Assembly (NCBI GenBank): GCA_045634365.1
Contig: JAZRAC010000014.1
Span: forward strand, 5,202-69,201
Direction: 5' to 3'
DNA: 64,000 nucleotides
From: HGM04593 sp045634365
Lineage (GTDB): Bacteria; Bacteroidota; Bacteroidia; Bacteroidales; Bacteroidaceae
In this document: positions 52,504 to 61,463 of the stretch, piece by piece
How the letters are laid out: each line of letters opens with the position of its first letter
How positions within the stretch are numbered: position 1 is the stretch's first letter
Notes under the pieces: model-generated
Databases searched by the model: none
What the model saw: the letters and a program-made list of their open reading frames with translations, nothing else
What the model was told of the DNA's origin: nothing
Position numbers and translations under genes: made by a program

Positions 52504-52938
52504 ATGATGAAAAAAACTCTTTTAATATTCACTCTGTTGCTTGCAGCAATAGGTACTTATGCCCAAGAGAGCAATGTAATTCACCTTACAAAGGCCGAGT
52601 TTATAAAGAAGGTTTACGACTACACCATAAGCGACAAAGTATTGCGCTACAAAGGTGACAAGCCTGCCATCATAGACTTTTACGCAAATTGGTGCGGTCC
52701 CTGTCGCAGGCTCTCCCCCATTCTCGAAGAGATTGCTACAGAATTCAAAAAGGATATTTACATATACAAGGTTGACACTGACAAAGAGCCCGAAATTGCA
52801 ACAAAATTCGGCATACGCGCCCTGCCCACACTGCTTTTCATTCCAATGGAAGGAGAGCCGCAGGGCAACGAAGGATTTTTGTCGAAAGAGCAATTATACG
52901 AAGCTATATACTCTATTCTCATAAAGACAGAAGAATAA
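52504..52938 (+). CDS. Periplasmic thioredoxin-family protein
   Basis: 144 residues. Signal peptide 1-21 (ending GTYAQ), then a thioredoxin fold with FYANWCGPCRRLSPILEEIA and IRALPTLLFIPMEG (cis-Pro). It should reduce or exchange disulfides of periplasmic proteins. Start ATG 52504 or 52507. Confidence 0.92.
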   Translation: MMKKTLLIFTLLLAAIGTYAQESNVIHLTKAEFIKKVYDYTISDKVLRYKGDKPAIIDFYANWCGPCRRLSPILEEIATEFKKDIYIYKVDTDKEPEIATKFGIRALPTLLFIPMEGEPQGNEGFLSKEQLYEAIYSILIKTEE

Positions 52939-52950
52939 AAACTCCGCACA

Positions 52951-53799
52951 ATGAACAACTACACAAAAGTAACATTCACGGTAACCCCCGCCGAAGAGGT
53001 CGCCACCGATATTCTCGCCGCCCTGCTGGCCGAGGAGGGGTTCGAGAGTTTCGTTCCCGATGAACAAGGAATGAGCGCATACGCCCCACAAAGCACTTTC
53101 AGCGCCGAGAGCCTTGCCCTTATTGTGAACACATTTCCACTCGAAGGGTACAGCATTGCATATACAACCGAAACAATAGAGGGAGAAGATTGGAACGCCG
53201 AGTGGGAGAAGAACTACTTTCAGCCAATCATAGTCGACGACAAATGCGTGATACACAGCACCTTTCACACAGATATTCCAAAAGCCGAGTATGACATTCT
53301 CATCGACCCGAAAATGGCATTCGGCACAGGTTACCACCAGACAACCTGCCATATGATACGCGCTATTTTAGGGAGCGAGGTTAAAGAGAAAAGCCTTCTG
53401 GATATGGGGTGCGGAACTGCCCTTTTGGCCATTCTCGCACGAAAATGCGGCGCCGAGAAGGTGGTTGCCATAGACATTGACGAATTTGCCTACGAGAATG
53501 CAAAAGAGAATATAATTCTAAACAACACTCCCGACATTGAGGTGCGCCTCGGCGGTGCCGAGGCCATAAAGGCAAGTGATAGCTTCGACTTTGTGATAGC
53601 CAACATAAACCGCAACATCCTGCTTGCAGATATGAGAAATTATGCAGCCTGTATGCACAGTGGCTCGACACTTTTTATAAGCGGATTTTACACCGATGAT
53701 ATTGAGGTTCTCAAAGAGGAGGCCGCACGACACAGCCTTCGCTATGATAGTTGCGCCGAAAATAACCGTTGGGCAATGATGAAACTGATAAAAGAGTGA
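52951..53799 (+). CDS. prmA: Ribosomal protein L11 methyltransferase
   Basis: 282 residues. PKMAFGTGYHQTTCHMI and SLLDMGCGTALLAILARKCG form the SAM-binding region, and VIANINRNILLADM is the NxN substrate loop of PrmA. It methylates L11. It lies 12 bases after the periplasmic thioredoxin gene. Confidence 0.93.
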   Translation: MNNYTKVTFTVTPAEEVATDILAALLAEEGFESFVPDEQGMSAYAPQSTFSAESLALIVNTFPLEGYSIAYTTETIEGEDWNAEWEKNYFQPIIVDDKCVIHSTFHTDIPKAEYDILIDPKMAFGTGYHQTTCHMIRAILGSEVKEKSLLDMGCGTALLAILARKCGAEKVVAIDIDEFAYENAKENIILNNTPDIEVRLGGAEAIKASDSFDFVIANINRNILLADMRNYAACMHSGSTLFISGFYTDDIEVLKEEAARHSLRYDSCAENNRWAMMKLIKE

Positions 53800-53806
53800 A
53801 ATTCAT

Positions 53807-53833
53807 AGGGGTGGTTAAAGAAAAGCCGCCCCT
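53807..53833. terminator. Possible terminator after prmA
   Basis: AGGGGTGGTT pairs with GCCGCCCCT (wobble pairs), followed by a mixed A/T tract. Weak. Confidence 0.4.
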
Positions 53834-53862
53834 ATTATTGTTATTACTCAAAAAAACAATCT

Positions 53863-54153
53863 ATGGAACAAGGAGCACTCTACGAAATTTGCGCTTATAT
53901 AGGCAGCATTGCAATGATTCTTGGTTATCTGCCACAGGCCATACAGACGATACGCACGCGCAACACCGACGGAATCTCCCTTCCGGCCTTTCTTATGATG
54001 GCCATAGGAGCCTTCGGATTTATGTTGCAAGGCTTCATACACAAGCCCGATATTATATGGTCGGTAGCCGTAACCAACCTCATTACCACCGTTTGCAGCG
54101 CAATAGTCTTTGCCATTAAAATGTACAACGACTACTTCAAGAAACAACAGTAG
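53863..54153 (+). CDS. SemiSWEET-type sugar transporter
   Basis: 96 residues with three hydrophobic segments. The PQ-loop motif ILGYLPQAIQTIRTRNTDGIS, followed by FLMMAIGAFGFMLQGF and ITTVCSAIVFAIKMYNDYF, fits the bacterial SemiSWEET family, which forms dimers that carry sugars. The substrate is not visible. It converges on the bile acid symporter gene with 5 bases between stops. Confidence 0.9.
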   Translation: MEQGALYEICAYIGSIAMILGYLPQAIQTIRTRNTDGISLPAFLMMAIGAFGFMLQGFIHKPDIIWSVAVTNLITTVCSAIVFAIKMYNDYFKKQQ

Positions 54154-54158
54154 AAAAA

Positions 54159-55091
54159 CTACTCCCCTTTTATTTTAAGAGCATATAGCTTGGCTGCTAT
54201 TGCTCCGCTTATATTGTGCCACACACTGAAAATGGCACCGGGAATAACCGCAAGCGGAAAGGCCGCAAAATGCAGTGTGGCCAACGACGATGCAAGCCCG
54301 CTATTCTGCATTCCCACCTCTATGGAAATTGCCGCACGCTTGGGAAGAGAAAGCCCCAGAAAGCGACTGCCCCATAAACCTACCAAAAGCCCCGACACAT
54401 TATGCAAGGCGACAACCAACAGAATGAGCAGACCGCCATTGAGTAACCTATCGGCCGAGTGCGACACAATTATCGCAACCACAAAGGCTATCATCATAGA
54501 GGAGAATGCCGGCAGATAGGAGACCACACGGCGGGTGAACGCAGGCAACAACCGCTGCACAAGAAAACCGCCGAGAATGGGGGCAATTACCACATACACA
54601 ATGGAAAGGAGCATTGCCGTTGCATCAACATCCACAAAAGTACCCGCAAAAAGCAAAGTGAGCAAGGGGGTGAGCAGTGGCGCAAGCAGAGTGGAGACAG
54701 CAGTCATTCCCACAGAGAGCGCAAGGTCACCCTTTGCCAGATAGGTAATCACATTAGAGGCCGTACCTCCCGGACAGCACCCCACAAGAATTACCCCAAG
54801 AGCAAGGTCGGCCGGCAAGGCAAACAGCTTTACCAGCAGCCAAGCAAGCAGAGGCATTGCCGTAAACTGCATAAGACAACCAAGAAGAATATCCCGAGGG
54901 CGGCTGAATACCACTCTAAAATCGTCGAGGCTCAGCGTGAGGCCCATTCCAAACATAATAACACCCAGCATAGGGTTAATTGCTTGCATCTTCACGGGAG
55001 CAAGCACCCACGGTGCCGCAAGCGAAAAAAGAGCTGCAAACAGCACAATGAGCCCCATCCAACGGGAAATAAAATCGCATATTTTTTTCAT
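54159..55091 (-). CDS. Bile acid:sodium symporter-family transporter
   Basis: 310 residues, about nine to ten hydrophobic segments. MLGVIMFGMGLTLSLDDFRVVFSRPRDILLG and GVILVGCCPGGTASNVITYLAKGDLALSVGMTAVSTLLAPLLTPLL are the diagnostic motifs of the ASBT/BASS family, the second carrying the sodium-binding residues. It may carry bile acids, pantoate or other anions with Na+; the substrate is unknown. A 132-bp repeat copy begins 74 bases upstream of its start. Confidence 0.92.
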   Translation of the reverse strand: MKKICDFISRWMGLIVLFAALFSLAAPWVLAPVKMQAINPMLGVIMFGMGLTLSLDDFRVVFSRPRDILLGCLMQFTAMPLLAWLLVKLFALPADLALGVILVGCCPGGTASNVITYLAKGDLALSVGMTAVSTLLAPLLTPLLTLLFAGTFVDVDATAMLLSIVYVVIAPILGGFLVQRLLPAFTRRVVSYLPAFSSMMIAFVVAIIVSHSADRLLNGGLLILLVVALHNVSGLLVGLWGSRFLGLSLPKRAAISIEVGMQNSGLASSLATLHFAAFPLAVIPGAIFSVWHNISGAIAAKLYALKIKGE

Positions 55092-55164
55092 AGCATACTA
55101 TATTTCATGGTTCAGTAGAAATTTATAGTGGATACTACTATTTGTTTGTCAAACATTCTTGCGG

Positions 55165-55296
55165 CTCGCCTGTTTCCTTAACTTCGACGGCCTTTAATTC
55201 TTTCTCTTACGGTGCCGGTTATTTTTTAGAATTACCACTGCTGATATACTACACAATAATTAAAAATTTATTGGACCACAACTTTTTGCTATTGAG
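55165..55296 (+). repeat. 132-bp repeat, copy 1 (inverted relative to copy 2)
   Basis: The 132 bases from CTCGCCTGTTTCC to TTGCTATTGAG recur in inverse orientation at 63767-63898 with three mismatches and no gaps. No open frame fits either copy. Confidence 0.93.
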
Positions 55297-55355
55297 TCTA
55301 TTTCATTGCCTTGCGTAGCCACATTCGGGAAGCCGGCAAGCCCTTCAAAAAAAGA

Positions 55356-55377
55356 AAGGGACTCGTTTGAGTCCCTT
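55356..55377 (-). terminator. Terminator of tRNA-Lys
   Basis: Stem AAGGGACTC / GAGTCCCTT with a GTTT loop. On the minus strand, downstream of the tRNA, it is followed by TTCTTTTTTT. Confidence 0.85.
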
Positions 55378-55385
55378 CGTTTCAG

Positions 55386-55458
55386 TGATTCGCCTGGGGC
55401 TCGAACCCAGGACCCCATCCTTAAAAGGGATGTGCTCTACCTGCTGAGCTAGCGAATC
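55386..55458 (-). tRNA. tRNA-Lys (anticodon UUU)
   Basis: 73 nt on the minus strand. The 7-bp acceptor stem GATTCGC/GCGAATC, the D arm (TAGCTCAGCAGGTAGAGCA), the anticodon arm CATCC-CTTTTAA-GGATG with anticodon TTT, and the T arm CTGGGTTCGAGCCCCAG all fold. The discriminator is A and no CCA is encoded. It is the only tRNA in the window. Confidence 0.97.
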
Positions 55459-55530
55459 TACCTAATTGCCGTTAAGCGAGTGCAAAGGTATGCATTTTTT
55501 TTGTATCTGCAAACATTACAGAAGTTTTTT

Positions 55531-56703
55531 TCACTTTTTGGTTATTTTTTCTTCTCCTTTGGCCGAAGAGGATGAGAATTCAGTACTATCCACAGCCCTC
55601 TCTAACGGATTTTCGTACCCCCTGCCCGCATCGCTGTTAATTTCGTGGTAACGCTTTAAATAACCGAGCAAGAGGGTTGTCAGCGGAAGGGCCACAATCA
55701 TTCCCAGCACACCCAAGAGCTTCCCCCACACTGACAGGGAGAGGAGAATGAGCGCAGGGTGCAAATTCATACGACGCCCCATTATACAGGGCACAAGCAA
55801 CAGGTCCTGTATTGCCTGCACTATGCACATAACCACCACGGCACCGGCGAGTATCATCCAAAAATTGTCACCGGTATTGGCAGCTTTCAGCATAGCCAAA
55901 AGAAGCATAGGCAGGAGCGAGACAATTTGCAGATAGGGAACAAGATTCAGCACCCCGATAAAGAGGCCGAATCCTATGGCTATCGGAAAATCTATTATCA
56001 CAAACCCAATGGCGAAAAGCACTCCCACACACAATGCCACGAGTGCCTGTCCGCGGAAATATTGGTTCATTCCGTGTACAAGGTCGCTCGACAGCTTGCC
56101 GGCAATGTTACGCCAACGCACGGGAATATAGAGCGGCCACTCGTCGGACAGATGCTCATAATCGAGCAGAATAAAAAACATATAGAGCAGAGTGATGAAT
56201 GCCCCGAACAACTGCGCCACAATATTAACCGTGCCCACAAGCAACATCTGTGTGCGATGCATAAAATCGCCCAGCAGTTCTTGCACGCCCGAACTTTGCA
56301 ACAGAGCCATAATCCCCTCCTCGTTAGCCACACTGCGTATATAATCGACCACAAAGGGAGGAATTGAGGGGTTCTTTATATTGTCGCTCAAAAAGGCAAC
56401 CGCCACACTCTTGAACATCGCAAGCTCGCCAATCATCGACGGCACAATGAGCATAAAAACAGCACCCACCAAGAGAGCGACAAAAATAATCACCGCCACA
56501 ATGGAGGGCAAACGATATTTGAAACGCATTCTATGCTGCACGAAACAGACCATAGGATAGAGCAGATAGGCTAAAAGCCACGCCACGGCAAAGGGGAGCA
56601 GCACACTGCTCAAACTATTCAGTACAAAATAGGATATTGTAACAGTCAACAACACCAGAATAATGCGCAGGAAACGCCCCAAAGTAACCTCTTGATACTT
56701 CAT
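55531..56703 (-). CDS. AI-2E family transporter
   Basis: 390 residues with about eight hydrophobic segments, among them LLPFAVAWLLAYLLYPMVCF near the start, GTVNIVAQLFGAFITLLYMFFILLDYEHL in the middle, and ISFP-like DFPIAIGFGLFIGVLNLVPYLQIVSLLPMLLLAML. This is the AI-2E/PerM permease family; substrates are mostly unknown (peptidoglycan precursor, autoinducer and sodium/proton roles are reported for members). A charged tail ends the protein (EFSSSSAKGEEKITKK). Confidence 0.9.
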   Translation of the reverse strand: MKYQEVTLGRFLRIILVLLTVTISYFVLNSLSSVLLPFAVAWLLAYLLYPMVCFVQHRMRFKYRLPSIVAVIIFVALLVGAVFMLIVPSMIGELAMFKSVAVAFLSDNIKNPSIPPFVVDYIRSVANEEGIMALLQSSGVQELLGDFMHRTQMLLVGTVNIVAQLFGAFITLLYMFFILLDYEHLSDEWPLYIPVRWRNIAGKLSSDLVHGMNQYFRGQALVALCVGVLFAIGFVIIDFPIAIGFGLFIGVLNLVPYLQIVSLLPMLLLAMLKAANTGDNFWMILAGAVVVMCIVQAIQDLLLVPCIMGRRMNLHPALILLSLSVWGKLLGVLGMIVALPLTTLLLGYLKRYHEINSDAGRGYENPLERAVDSTEFSSSSAKGEEKITKK

Positions 56704-56884
56704 AATATCACATTTTCTTTTTGCGAATATAGCTATACTTTTTAAAAAACAACGCCGTCACCGCCATTTTAATCACTTTTTTCACTTTATTTGCAAAAAA
56801 GTGCACACAATCTGTGACACTGTCAGCAAAAAGCCGTCTTACTTACAGAGGCCGACAAAATCACAGCCGAAACACAACAGCAGA

Positions 56885-57358
56885 ATGACCACCGAAGAAT
56901 TTAAGACACAATACCTTTCACTGCACAAAAGGCTCTATGCCCTCGCATTTAAACAGCTGGGCAACAGCAACGACGCCGAGGATGCTGTGCAGACATTGTA
57001 TTTAAGACTTTGGGAAAGACGGCAGCAACTGCACCTGCTGAAAGACCGATGGAGCTACTGCGCAAGAGCATTGACTAACATCTGCCACGACCACAGAGAA
57101 GAACGGACTAAACAAGTACACGAAGATATAAACGAAAATATCCCCGACACAGGAAACAAAGAGTATGAAGTAACCGACTTTTTGAATTTTGCCGACCACT
57201 ATATAGAACAACTGCCCGACAGGCAACAAACAGTGATGCAAATGCGTATGCAGGGAGCCACAACCGAGGAGATTATGAATAGCACAGGCATAAGCGCAAC
57301 AAACATACGCACCATACTGTCGAGAGTGAGACAAGAGTTAAGAAAATTCTACAAATAG
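56885..57358 (+). CDS. ECF-type RNA polymerase sigma factor
   Basis: 157 residues from ATG 56885; upstream in-frame ATG 56801 is not needed. Sigma region 2 is YLSLHKRLYALAFKQLGNSNDAEDAVQTLYLRLWERR; region 4 is YIEQLPDRQQTVMQMRMQGATTEEIMNSTGISATNIRTILSRVRQELRK. ECF factors steer transcription to a small set of genes and are held by an anti-sigma factor, for which the next gene is the candidate. The four genes behind it are tightly spaced and likely its operon. Confidence 0.93.
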   Translation: MTTEEFKTQYLSLHKRLYALAFKQLGNSNDAEDAVQTLYLRLWERRQQLHLLKDRWSYCARALTNICHDHREERTKQVHEDINENIPDTGNKEYEVTDFLNFADHYIEQLPDRQQTVMQMRMQGATTEEIMNSTGISATNIRTILSRVRQELRKFYK

Positions 57359-57369
57359 CCCTGACGACT

Positions 57370-57876
57370 ATGGACAATATGAGAGATTTAATAGAACGCT
57401 TCTTCGACGGTGCCACAAGCATCGAGGAGGAATATAGACTACGACGCATATTGGAAGAGGAAAATCTCCCTGCCGACATTGAACGGGAGAAGAATATGCT
57501 GCTGGCAATGCTGCCCGTGCCGTGCGAAATACCCGCAGGAATGGAGGCTCGTTTAAATAACCTCATCGACAACCTTGCTGCAAACGAGGAGGCAAAGAAG
57601 GCACCCCACCCCACGAAAAAGCCCTCGAAGGCCCGACGCATAATAATATACACCCTCGCCACAGCCGCAGCCATTGCACTTACATTCGCCCTGCACCCCG
57701 AAGAGCAAAGACCGAAGGATACATTCACAAGCCCCGAAGAGGCGGCAATATACATAAACGACACATTCAACCACCTCTCGATGGTGGTGAACAGCAGCCG
57801 AGAGAATTGCATAAACACAGCCGCACACCTGCAAAATGTAGGAAGCACCGCCAAAAATTGCATCACCGGTTTTTAA
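57370..57876 (+). CDS. Probable anti-sigma-like single-pass membrane protein
   Basis: 168 residues. A cytoplasmic, acidic part (DLIERFFDGATSIEEEYRLRRILEEENLPADI) resembles the short N-terminal domains of Bacteroidetes sigma-factor partners. A basic stretch (KKPSKARR) and a hydrophobic segment at about 93-110 (IIIYTLATAAAIALTFAL) follow; the C-terminal 55 residues would be periplasmic. It starts 11 bases after the sigma factor. The anti-sigma role is inferred from order and topology. Confidence 0.72.
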   Translation: MDNMRDLIERFFDGATSIEEEYRLRRILEEENLPADIEREKNMLLAMLPVPCEIPAGMEARLNNLIDNLAANEEAKKAPHPTKKPSKARRIIIYTLATAAAIALTFALHPEEQRPKDTFTSPEEAAIYINDTFNHLSMVVNSSRENCINTAAHLQNVGSTAKNCITGF

Positions 57877-57898
57877 AAGTAACAAAACTCCAAGCTAT

Positions 57899-58450
57899 AT
57901 GAAGACAAAAATTATCACACTGCTTGCCATACTCACCCTGTCACTATCGGCAGGAGCAAGCGAGACGAAAGAGAACAATTACGACGACATTGGCAACTTC
58001 TTCACCACAGCCGCCACCGCCGAGTCACCCGCCATACGCCACTTTTATATCTCAAAGGCGATGCTCCGGCTCACCGCCGGCAAATGCGGAGAATTACTCT
58101 CCGGCTTTAATCTGAATAAATTTATCGACAAGATAGATTTTATACGCAATGTGGAAATATCTGCCAACAACACAAAAAAAGAGAAAGAACTGCTGGCCAC
58201 AGCCGAACAATTGGCTACAAAAATATACAAGCAGTATAACTACAACAACCTGTTTGCAACCAACGATGGGTGCGAGCACCGATACCTCTTCTACAAATAT
58301 GGCGAGGGAGGATTATGCTCTATGCTCATTATAAGCACCAATAAAGAGTTTGACGAAAAAACAGAACAAGCATCGCTCAAACAGGCACGCGTTATACTCA
58401 TAGGCGGAACCTTCCGCGCCGAGGATATTCCCACAATGGTAAACTTCTAA
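57899..58450 (+). CDS. Secreted DUF4252-like protein in the ECF sigma operon
   Basis: 183 residues with a signal peptide (1-19, ending AGAS). The order ISKAMLRLTAGKCGELLSGFNLNKFIDKIDFIRNVEIS and the later YGEGGLCSMLIISTN resemble DUF4252 proteins, which are regular partners of ECF sigma factors in Bacteroidetes. The function is unknown. It lies 22 bases after the anti-sigma-like gene. Confidence 0.75.
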   Translation: MKTKIITLLAILTLSLSAGASETKENNYDDIGNFFTTAATAESPAIRHFYISKAMLRLTAGKCGELLSGFNLNKFIDKIDFIRNVEISANNTKKEKELLATAEQLATKIYKQYNYNNLFATNDGCEHRYLFYKYGEGGLCSMLIISTNKEFDEKTEQASLKQARVILIGGTFRAEDIPTMVNF

Positions 58451-58456
58451 AAAAAT

Positions 58457-59023
58457 ATGAATATGAAAAAGCTTTTAACACTTATTGCAGTAGCAATCAT
58501 CGCAAACGTAGCAACTGCGCAGACATTCGACGAGAACGACCGCAAAATGTTCAACGAAGGGCAGGTGCTCGCAAAGAACGACATTAAATTCGCCGCCCCC
58601 GACACCCCGTGGGACACCAAGCACCCCAAAAAAGTGTATAGCATACACAACGAGGGCGACGAAACAATCGTGACCTTTGCCCACTCCATCTATTTCGATT
58701 CACAATGGGTTACATTCAGCAAGGGAATCATACTTGTCGATTGCGAAACGGGCGACACATACAAGACACGTGGCTATGCAATGGAGGGGTACACTATGGA
58801 TAAACTGCTCATAGTAAAGGGGTGCAACCGCCGAGACATTCTTGTTCCCCTGCGCTTCCCCAAACTCAAAAGAGGGGTTAAATACATCGACGTTTACAGC
58901 TACGGGCACGACGACGACCTTAAACCCACCAACCGCAGCAATATAGACAACAGCTGCTTGGGCAAGCATTTGAACGTTAAAGCCTTGAAGAAAAAATACA
59001 AAGGAGGCAAGGTGTACGAATAA
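58457..59023 (+). CDS. Secreted protein of unknown function
   Basis: 188 residues with a signal peptide (MNMKKLLTLIAVAIIANVATAQ). The mature part has a beta-rich look (VYSIHNEGDETIVTFAHSIYFDSQWVTFSKGIILVDCETGDTYKTRGY). Family not recognised. It starts 6 bases after the DUF4252-like gene (or at ATG 58463) and is in the ECF operon. Confidence 0.72.
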   Translation: MNMKKLLTLIAVAIIANVATAQTFDENDRKMFNEGQVLAKNDIKFAAPDTPWDTKHPKKVYSIHNEGDETIVTFAHSIYFDSQWVTFSKGIILVDCETGDTYKTRGYAMEGYTMDKLLIVKGCNRRDILVPLRFPKLKRGVKYIDVYSYGHDDDLKPTNRSNIDNSCLGKHLNVKALKKKYKGGKVYE

Positions 59024-59037
59024 AAAGTAACGTAAAT

Positions 59038-59655
59038 ATGAAGAAAATTCTATTTATCACCGTCGCACTAATGTGCGCAGCCTTTGTCTCTGCACAAAGC
59101 ACAAAAAAAAGCAACCGTCAAGCAATAGACCTCGGCCTATCGGTAAAATGGGCAAGTTGCAACGTAGGTGCCGAAGAGCCGTGGGAATGTGGCGGATATT
59201 ATGCTTGGGGAGAAACTGCCGAAAAGAGCGAATACTCTCCCGAGAGCTACCGATACACAGAAAAAAATGAGAAAGAGGGGAAAAGCACCCTTACACCCGC
59301 CAACGACGCTGCGTATGTAAATTGGGGCAGCGAGTGGCGTATGCCCACCCACGAGGAGATAAAGGAATTGGAAGAAAAATGCACTTGGGAGTGGACAATG
59401 CTCAATGGTTGCAACGGCTACAAAGTAACAGCCCCCAACGGAAACTCCATCTTTCTGCCGGCTGCGGGCTACCGCGACAAGGAGAAGATAATAAACATTA
59501 ACACCATCGGCAGTTTCTGGGCATCCACCATTAACGGCTTTGACAATAATTACTCTTGGTGCCTCGACATTTGCGGCACAGGAGGATTCCGCGTCTTTAC
59601 CGGCAGCGGGCACGAATGCCACACAGGGCGCAGCATCCGCGCAGTGTGCGAATAA
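59038..59655 (+). CDS. Secreted protein with a FISUMP-like (major paralogous) domain
   Basis: 205 residues. Signal peptide 1-20 (ending VSAQ). RQAIDLGLSVKWASCNVGAEEPWECGGYYAWGETAEKSEYSP, WGSEWRMPTHEEIKEL, NSIFLPAAGYRD and IRAVCE are the repeated landmarks of the FISUMP domain (Fibrobacter succinogenes major paralogous domain) found in many secreted Bacteroidetes proteins. It may be a binding module; the ligand is unknown. Last gene of the ECF operon, before a terminator at 59654. Confidence 0.85.
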   Translation: MKKILFITVALMCAAFVSAQSTKKSNRQAIDLGLSVKWASCNVGAEEPWECGGYYAWGETAEKSEYSPESYRYTEKNEKEGKSTLTPANDAAYVNWGSEWRMPTHEEIKELEEKCTWEWTMLNGCNGYKVTAPNGNSIFLPAAGYRDKEKIININTIGSFWASTINGFDNNYSWCLDICGTGGFRVFTGSGHECHTGRSIRAVCE

Positions 59656-59695
59656 ACGAGGCCGGGTCAAAAGCGTTTTTTGATCCGGCCTCGTT
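59654..59695. terminator. Terminator of the ECF operon
   Basis: Stem AAACGAGGCCGGGTCAAAA / TTTTGATCCGGCCTCGTTT with one G-T wobble, between convergent genes (overlaps the stop codon end by 2 bases). Confidence 0.88.
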
Positions 59696-59736
59696 TAAGC
59701 TTTTAATCCTATTATCGACTCTTGCGAAAAGAGATT

Positions 59737-60345
59737 CTACTCGGCAGTACCCTTCTCTTCAAGCTCGGCAAGAGCAGCATAATAACACTCGCGACACAAT
59801 GGTTCATACTCGGTCATTTCGCCAAGCAACACCTGCTTGTCACCGGCTACCTTGCGGTGCGACACATAGGCAAGATTGCCGCACTTCACACAGATAGCGT
59901 GCACCTTGGTAACCTCGTCGGCAATAGACATTAGGGCCGGCATTGGGCCGAAGGGGGTGCAACGAAAATCCATATCAAGGCCGGCAATAATAACACGTGT
60001 GCCACGACGGGCAAGCTCGTTACACACCTCCACCAATCCATTGTCGAAGAACTGCGCCTCGTCTATTCCCACCACATCAACATCGGAAGCAAGCAGCAGA
60101 ATGCTTGCCGAACTCTCCAATGGGGTGGAAAGAATGTGATTGCTGTCGTGCGACACAACCTCCTGCTCCGAATAGCGCGTATCGAGCGCAGGCTTGAAAA
60201 TCTCCACCCTCTGACGAGCAAATTTTGCTCTTTTCAAACGACGGATAAGTTCCTCGGTCTTTCCCGAGAACATTGAGCCACAAATAACCTCGATGCGCCC
60301 ACGGCGCGCAGTTTCAAGCTGATTAAATTCTGAAAATCGGTTCAT
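59737..60345 (-). CDS. tdk: Thymidine kinase
   Basis: 202 residues. ICGSMFSGKTEELIRRL is the P-loop, VVGIDEAQFFDNGLVEVC the DEAQFF motif with the catalytic glutamate, and CVKCGNLAYVSHRK with YEPLCRECY the zinc site. It phosphorylates thymidine for salvage. It is convergent with the ECF operon and divergent from rsmI. Confidence 0.97.
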   Translation of the reverse strand: MNRFSEFNQLETARRGRIEVICGSMFSGKTEELIRRLKRAKFARQRVEIFKPALDTRYSEQEVVSHDSNHILSTPLESSASILLLASDVDVVGIDEAQFFDNGLVEVCNELARRGTRVIIAGLDMDFRCTPFGPMPALMSIADEVTKVHAICVKCGNLAYVSHRKVAGDKQVLLGEMTEYEPLCRECYYAALAELEEKGTAE

Positions 60346-60736
60346 TTATATTGTGTTTTTCTCTATTCCTCTTACGGTTTTGCGAAGATAATGAAACATC
60401 CAAGAATAACAAACATTCGCACCACACAAGTTATCAACAACCAGCGGCACTTTATCAATAAGCGTTTAAGAAGCAGTTTTAATTTCTTTCGAAAAGGTTT
60501 ATTATATTACCCGCAAGTTAGCTTGCCTTTTTATCTTCTTTTTTGCCTGTTTTTCCCTTTTTTTGCAGTTACATAGCCCACTATGTGCCTTAAAAAAATG
60601 AAAAAACATTCTAAAAAATAACTATAAAAATTTCAAGGACATAAATTAAAACAACTTCTAAAAAAAAATAAAAATAAGATAAACTCTATTGTTTATACAT
60701 TTATTTATATTTATTTTGCCTGTAAATAACAAAAAT
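60346..60736. other. A/T-rich intergenic region between tdk and rsmI
   Basis: 391 bases with long A and T runs (60580-60680). No gene, terminator or repeat stands out. TTATTTTG at about 60712 could be a promoter element for rsmI. Confidence 0.6.
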
Positions 60737-61441
60737 ATGGGCATTTTATATATTGTACCCACCCCCGTGGGAAATTTAGAGGATATAACACTGCGTGCGA
60801 TAAGAATACTTAAAGAGGCCGATTTTATTTTGGCCGAGGACACCCGTACATCGGGTAAGCTGCTCAAACACCTCGACATTCAGGTGCCAATGTATTCCCA
60901 CCACAAATTCAACGAACACCAAACGGTGAAACACCTTGTGGAGCGCATACAAAATAGCGAGCGGCACGTTGCGCTTGTCTCCGACGCCGGCACCCCCGCA
61001 ATCTCCGACCCCGGCTTTCTGCTCGTGCGCGAGAGCGTGAAGAACGGCATTGAGGTACAGTGCCTCCCCGGCGCAACAGCCTTCGTTCCGGCACTTGTAA
61101 GTTCGGCACTGCCGTGCGAGAAATTTGTATTCGAGGGCTTTCTGCCACAAAAGAAAGGCCGACAGACACGCCTCAATTTCCTTAAAGCAGAACAGCGCAC
61201 CATCATATTCTACGAATCGCCCTACCGCGTGCTTAAAACCCTCACCCAGCTTGCCGAAGTTTTTGGGAACGACAGACAGGCAGCCGCAGCCCGCGAAATA
61301 TCCAAGATGCACGAAGAGTGCATTCGCGGCACACTCGCAGAACTCATCGAACACTTCACCAAGAACGAACCACGTGGCGAATTTGTACTCCTTGTAGGCG
61401 GTGCCGACGAGAAAGAGAACAAAGAGAAAGAGAAAGAATAA
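60737..61441 (+). CDS. rsmI: 16S rRNA 2'-O-ribose methyltransferase (C1402)
   Basis: 234 residues from ATG 60737. ILYIVPTPVGNLEDITLRAIRIL, ILAEDTRTSGKLL, HVALVSDAGTPAISDPGFLLVREC-like SDPGFLLVRES and FYESPYRVLKTL are the RsmI signature of the tetrapyrrole-methylase fold. It methylates C1402 in the decoding centre of 16S rRNA. The end is a charged tail (DEKENKEKEKE). The coiled-coil lipoprotein gene follows 22 bases later. Confidence 0.95.
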   Translation: MGILYIVPTPVGNLEDITLRAIRILKEADFILAEDTRTSGKLLKHLDIQVPMYSHHKFNEHQTVKHLVERIQNSERHVALVSDAGTPAISDPGFLLVRESVKNGIEVQCLPGATAFVPALVSSALPCEKFVFEGFLPQKKGRQTRLNFLKAEQRTIIFYESPYRVLKTLTQLAEVFGNDRQAAAAREISKMHEECIRGTLAELIEHFTKNEPRGEFVLLVGGADEKENKEKEKE

Positions 61442-61463
61442 CAATAAAAAACACCCTGAAATT

